In this document: positions 63,410-64,000 of the stretch, in pieces
Numbering within the stretch: position 1 is the stretch's first letter
Layout of the letters: each line of letters starts with the position of its first letter
Origin: Mycobacterium sp. SM1
Lineage (GTDB): Bacteria > Actinomycetota > Actinomycetes > Mycobacteriales > Mycobacteriaceae
Length of the DNA: 64,000 bases
Reading direction: 5' to 3'
Assembly (NCBI RefSeq): GCF_018361265.1
Contig: NZ_JAFLNH010000001.1
Span: forward strand, 1,860,001-1,924,000
Position numbers and translations under genes: made by a program
Notes under the pieces: generated by a model
The model's input: the letters and a program-made list of their open reading frames with translations, nothing else
Databases searched by the model: none
What the model was told of the DNA's origin: nothing

Positions 63410-64000
63410 CTAATTGGTGGGGGACTGACAGATCTTCCACTGATTGTCGCGGAATTGCAGGTCAAAGCTGCGGGCCGAGCGGACCTGGGGATCGTAGGCC
63501 ATGAACGTGGTGACGTTGGCCTCCGCGTGGTCACCGTTGACCACGACCTGATCGATGCTGGCAATCACCGGGTATTGCTTGGCCGCCGAGACCCGCTGGT
63601 AGGTGTCGGCCCAAGCGCGCTCGTCATAGCTCACGTAGTTGTCACGGGTGCTACCGCAGGTCAGGCTGCGCAGCGCCGCCAGGTCACCGGTTTGCATGGC
63701 GACGTCGAAGCGCTGGATGGCGGCACGGACCTGGTCTTCCGGCGAGGCCTTCGGCGCCTGGTGGCGGGTCAGCAGCACGGCGCCCAGCACCACGATCGCG
63801 GCCAACGCCAGGATGACCAGTACCAGCGCCAGCACCCAGCCCCAGTCCCGTTGACGCGACGGGCGGAGCTTCGACCCGAGATGAGGCGGGATCAATTGCG
63901 GCATCGCCCGTTTCGGGGAAATGCGGGGTACGCGCCGGGCGTTGATGACCTCGGTGGCTGGTTCCGGTGGGGTGTTGATGACGGCGGTCTCCGTGGCGTC
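63410..64000 (-). CDS. Membrane protein with lumazine-binding-like outer domain (Rv0361-like), 5' end outside the window
   Basis: The frame is open from the stop at 63410 to the window edge. It has a Thr/Pro-rich cytoplasmic part (INTPPEPATEVINARR), one membrane helix (WVLALVLVILALAAIVVLGAVLL in part), then an NTF2/lumazine-binding-like domain (VRAAIQRFDVAMQTGDLAAL, CGSTRDNYVSY, QWKIC with paired Cys). Rv0361 is near fba in H37Rv with the same design and 275 residues, so about 80 residues are missing here. Function unknown. It ends four bases from the fba stop. Confidence 0.8.
   Translation of the reverse strand, partial: DATETAVINTPPEPATEVINARRVPRISPKRAMPQLIPPHLGSKLRPSRQRDWGWVLALVLVILALAAIVVLGAVLLTRHQAPKASPEDQVRAAIQRFDVAMQTGDLAALRSLTCGSTRDNYVSYDERAWADTYQRVSAAKQYPVIASIDQVVVNGDHAEANVTTFMAYDPQVRSARSFDLQFRDNQWKICQSPTN

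Overview
The window is chromosomal DNA of a high-GC mycobacterium that is not M. tuberculosis. The evidence is close relatives, in recognisable order, of the H37Rv blocks Rv0321-Rv0322 (dcd, udgA), Rv0332-Rv0334 (rmlA), Rv0337c-Rv0338c, Rv0346c (ansP2), Rv0350-Rv0353 (dnaK-grpE-dnaJ1-hspR) and Rv0361-Rv0385 (fba to clpB). Mycobacterial hallmarks are present too: MmpS/MmpL, DUF1490, DUF2563/DUF1023, a MIRU-like repeat, HAIR operators and leaderless starts. Gene-order comparisons rest on recalled H37Rv knowledge, not on a search, and I cannot name the species.

Layout. 1-5.5 kb is a decayed accessory zone: a truncated F420-type nitroreductase, TnpB and IS607-resolvase remnants, a 538-residue protein of unknown function, an L,D-transpeptidase and a dead ISL3 fragment. 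5.4-18 kb is core: tRNA-Gly, dcd, two tandem paralogous membrane proteins with Pro-rich tails, udgA with its C-terminus encoded inside a 4-copy 59-bp repeat, rmlA, an AspC-type aminotransferase and a large Fe-S membrane reductase. 18-26 kb holds two small Thr-rich membrane proteins, an XRE-type regulator facing an mmpS-mmpL pair, and an asparagine-permease gene.

26.2-33.3 kb is the most interesting region. A MerR-family regulator gene, a small Cys-containing lipoprotein gene, a broken small ORF and a DUF1490 plus Cu(I)-type P1B-ATPase operon are linked by three near-identical MerR-type promoters. Each has a 19-bp spacer and a dyad between TTGACC and a TANNNT -10. A group II intron with its own reverse transcriptase lies between one of these promoters and the lipoprotein gene. 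The layout reads as a small metal-responsive regulon, later interrupted.

33.5-39.2 kb carries a vapBC pair, a dead ParE/HigB-like toxin and the dnaK chaperone operon. 39.3-49.7 kb is an insertion-sequence island. It holds a second copy of the 91-bp end of the 538-residue gene region joined to a truncated IS21 istA, an intact istB, an ISL3 element killed by two stop codons, an apparently intact IS256-family element, and an IS607-family element. The IS607-like element has a resolvase, a TnpB-like protein with His at the third RuvC position and a small unknown ORF, and it has truncated a DUF2563 gene upstream of a DUF1023 hydrolase/lipoprotein pair.

50-64 kb is core again but in the opposite order and orientation to H37Rv relative to dnaK: a flavohemoglobin-like oxidoreductase, clpB with its own HAIR operator, ttfA, an SDR, pyrE, a TrmH-type methyltransferase, a GH76 hydrolase, a fused SCOT-type CoA-transferase, an FAD monooxygenase, a DedA protein, fba, and a partial Rv0361-like membrane protein running off the end. 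HspR (39 kb) probably controls both dnaK and clpB through the HAIR sites.
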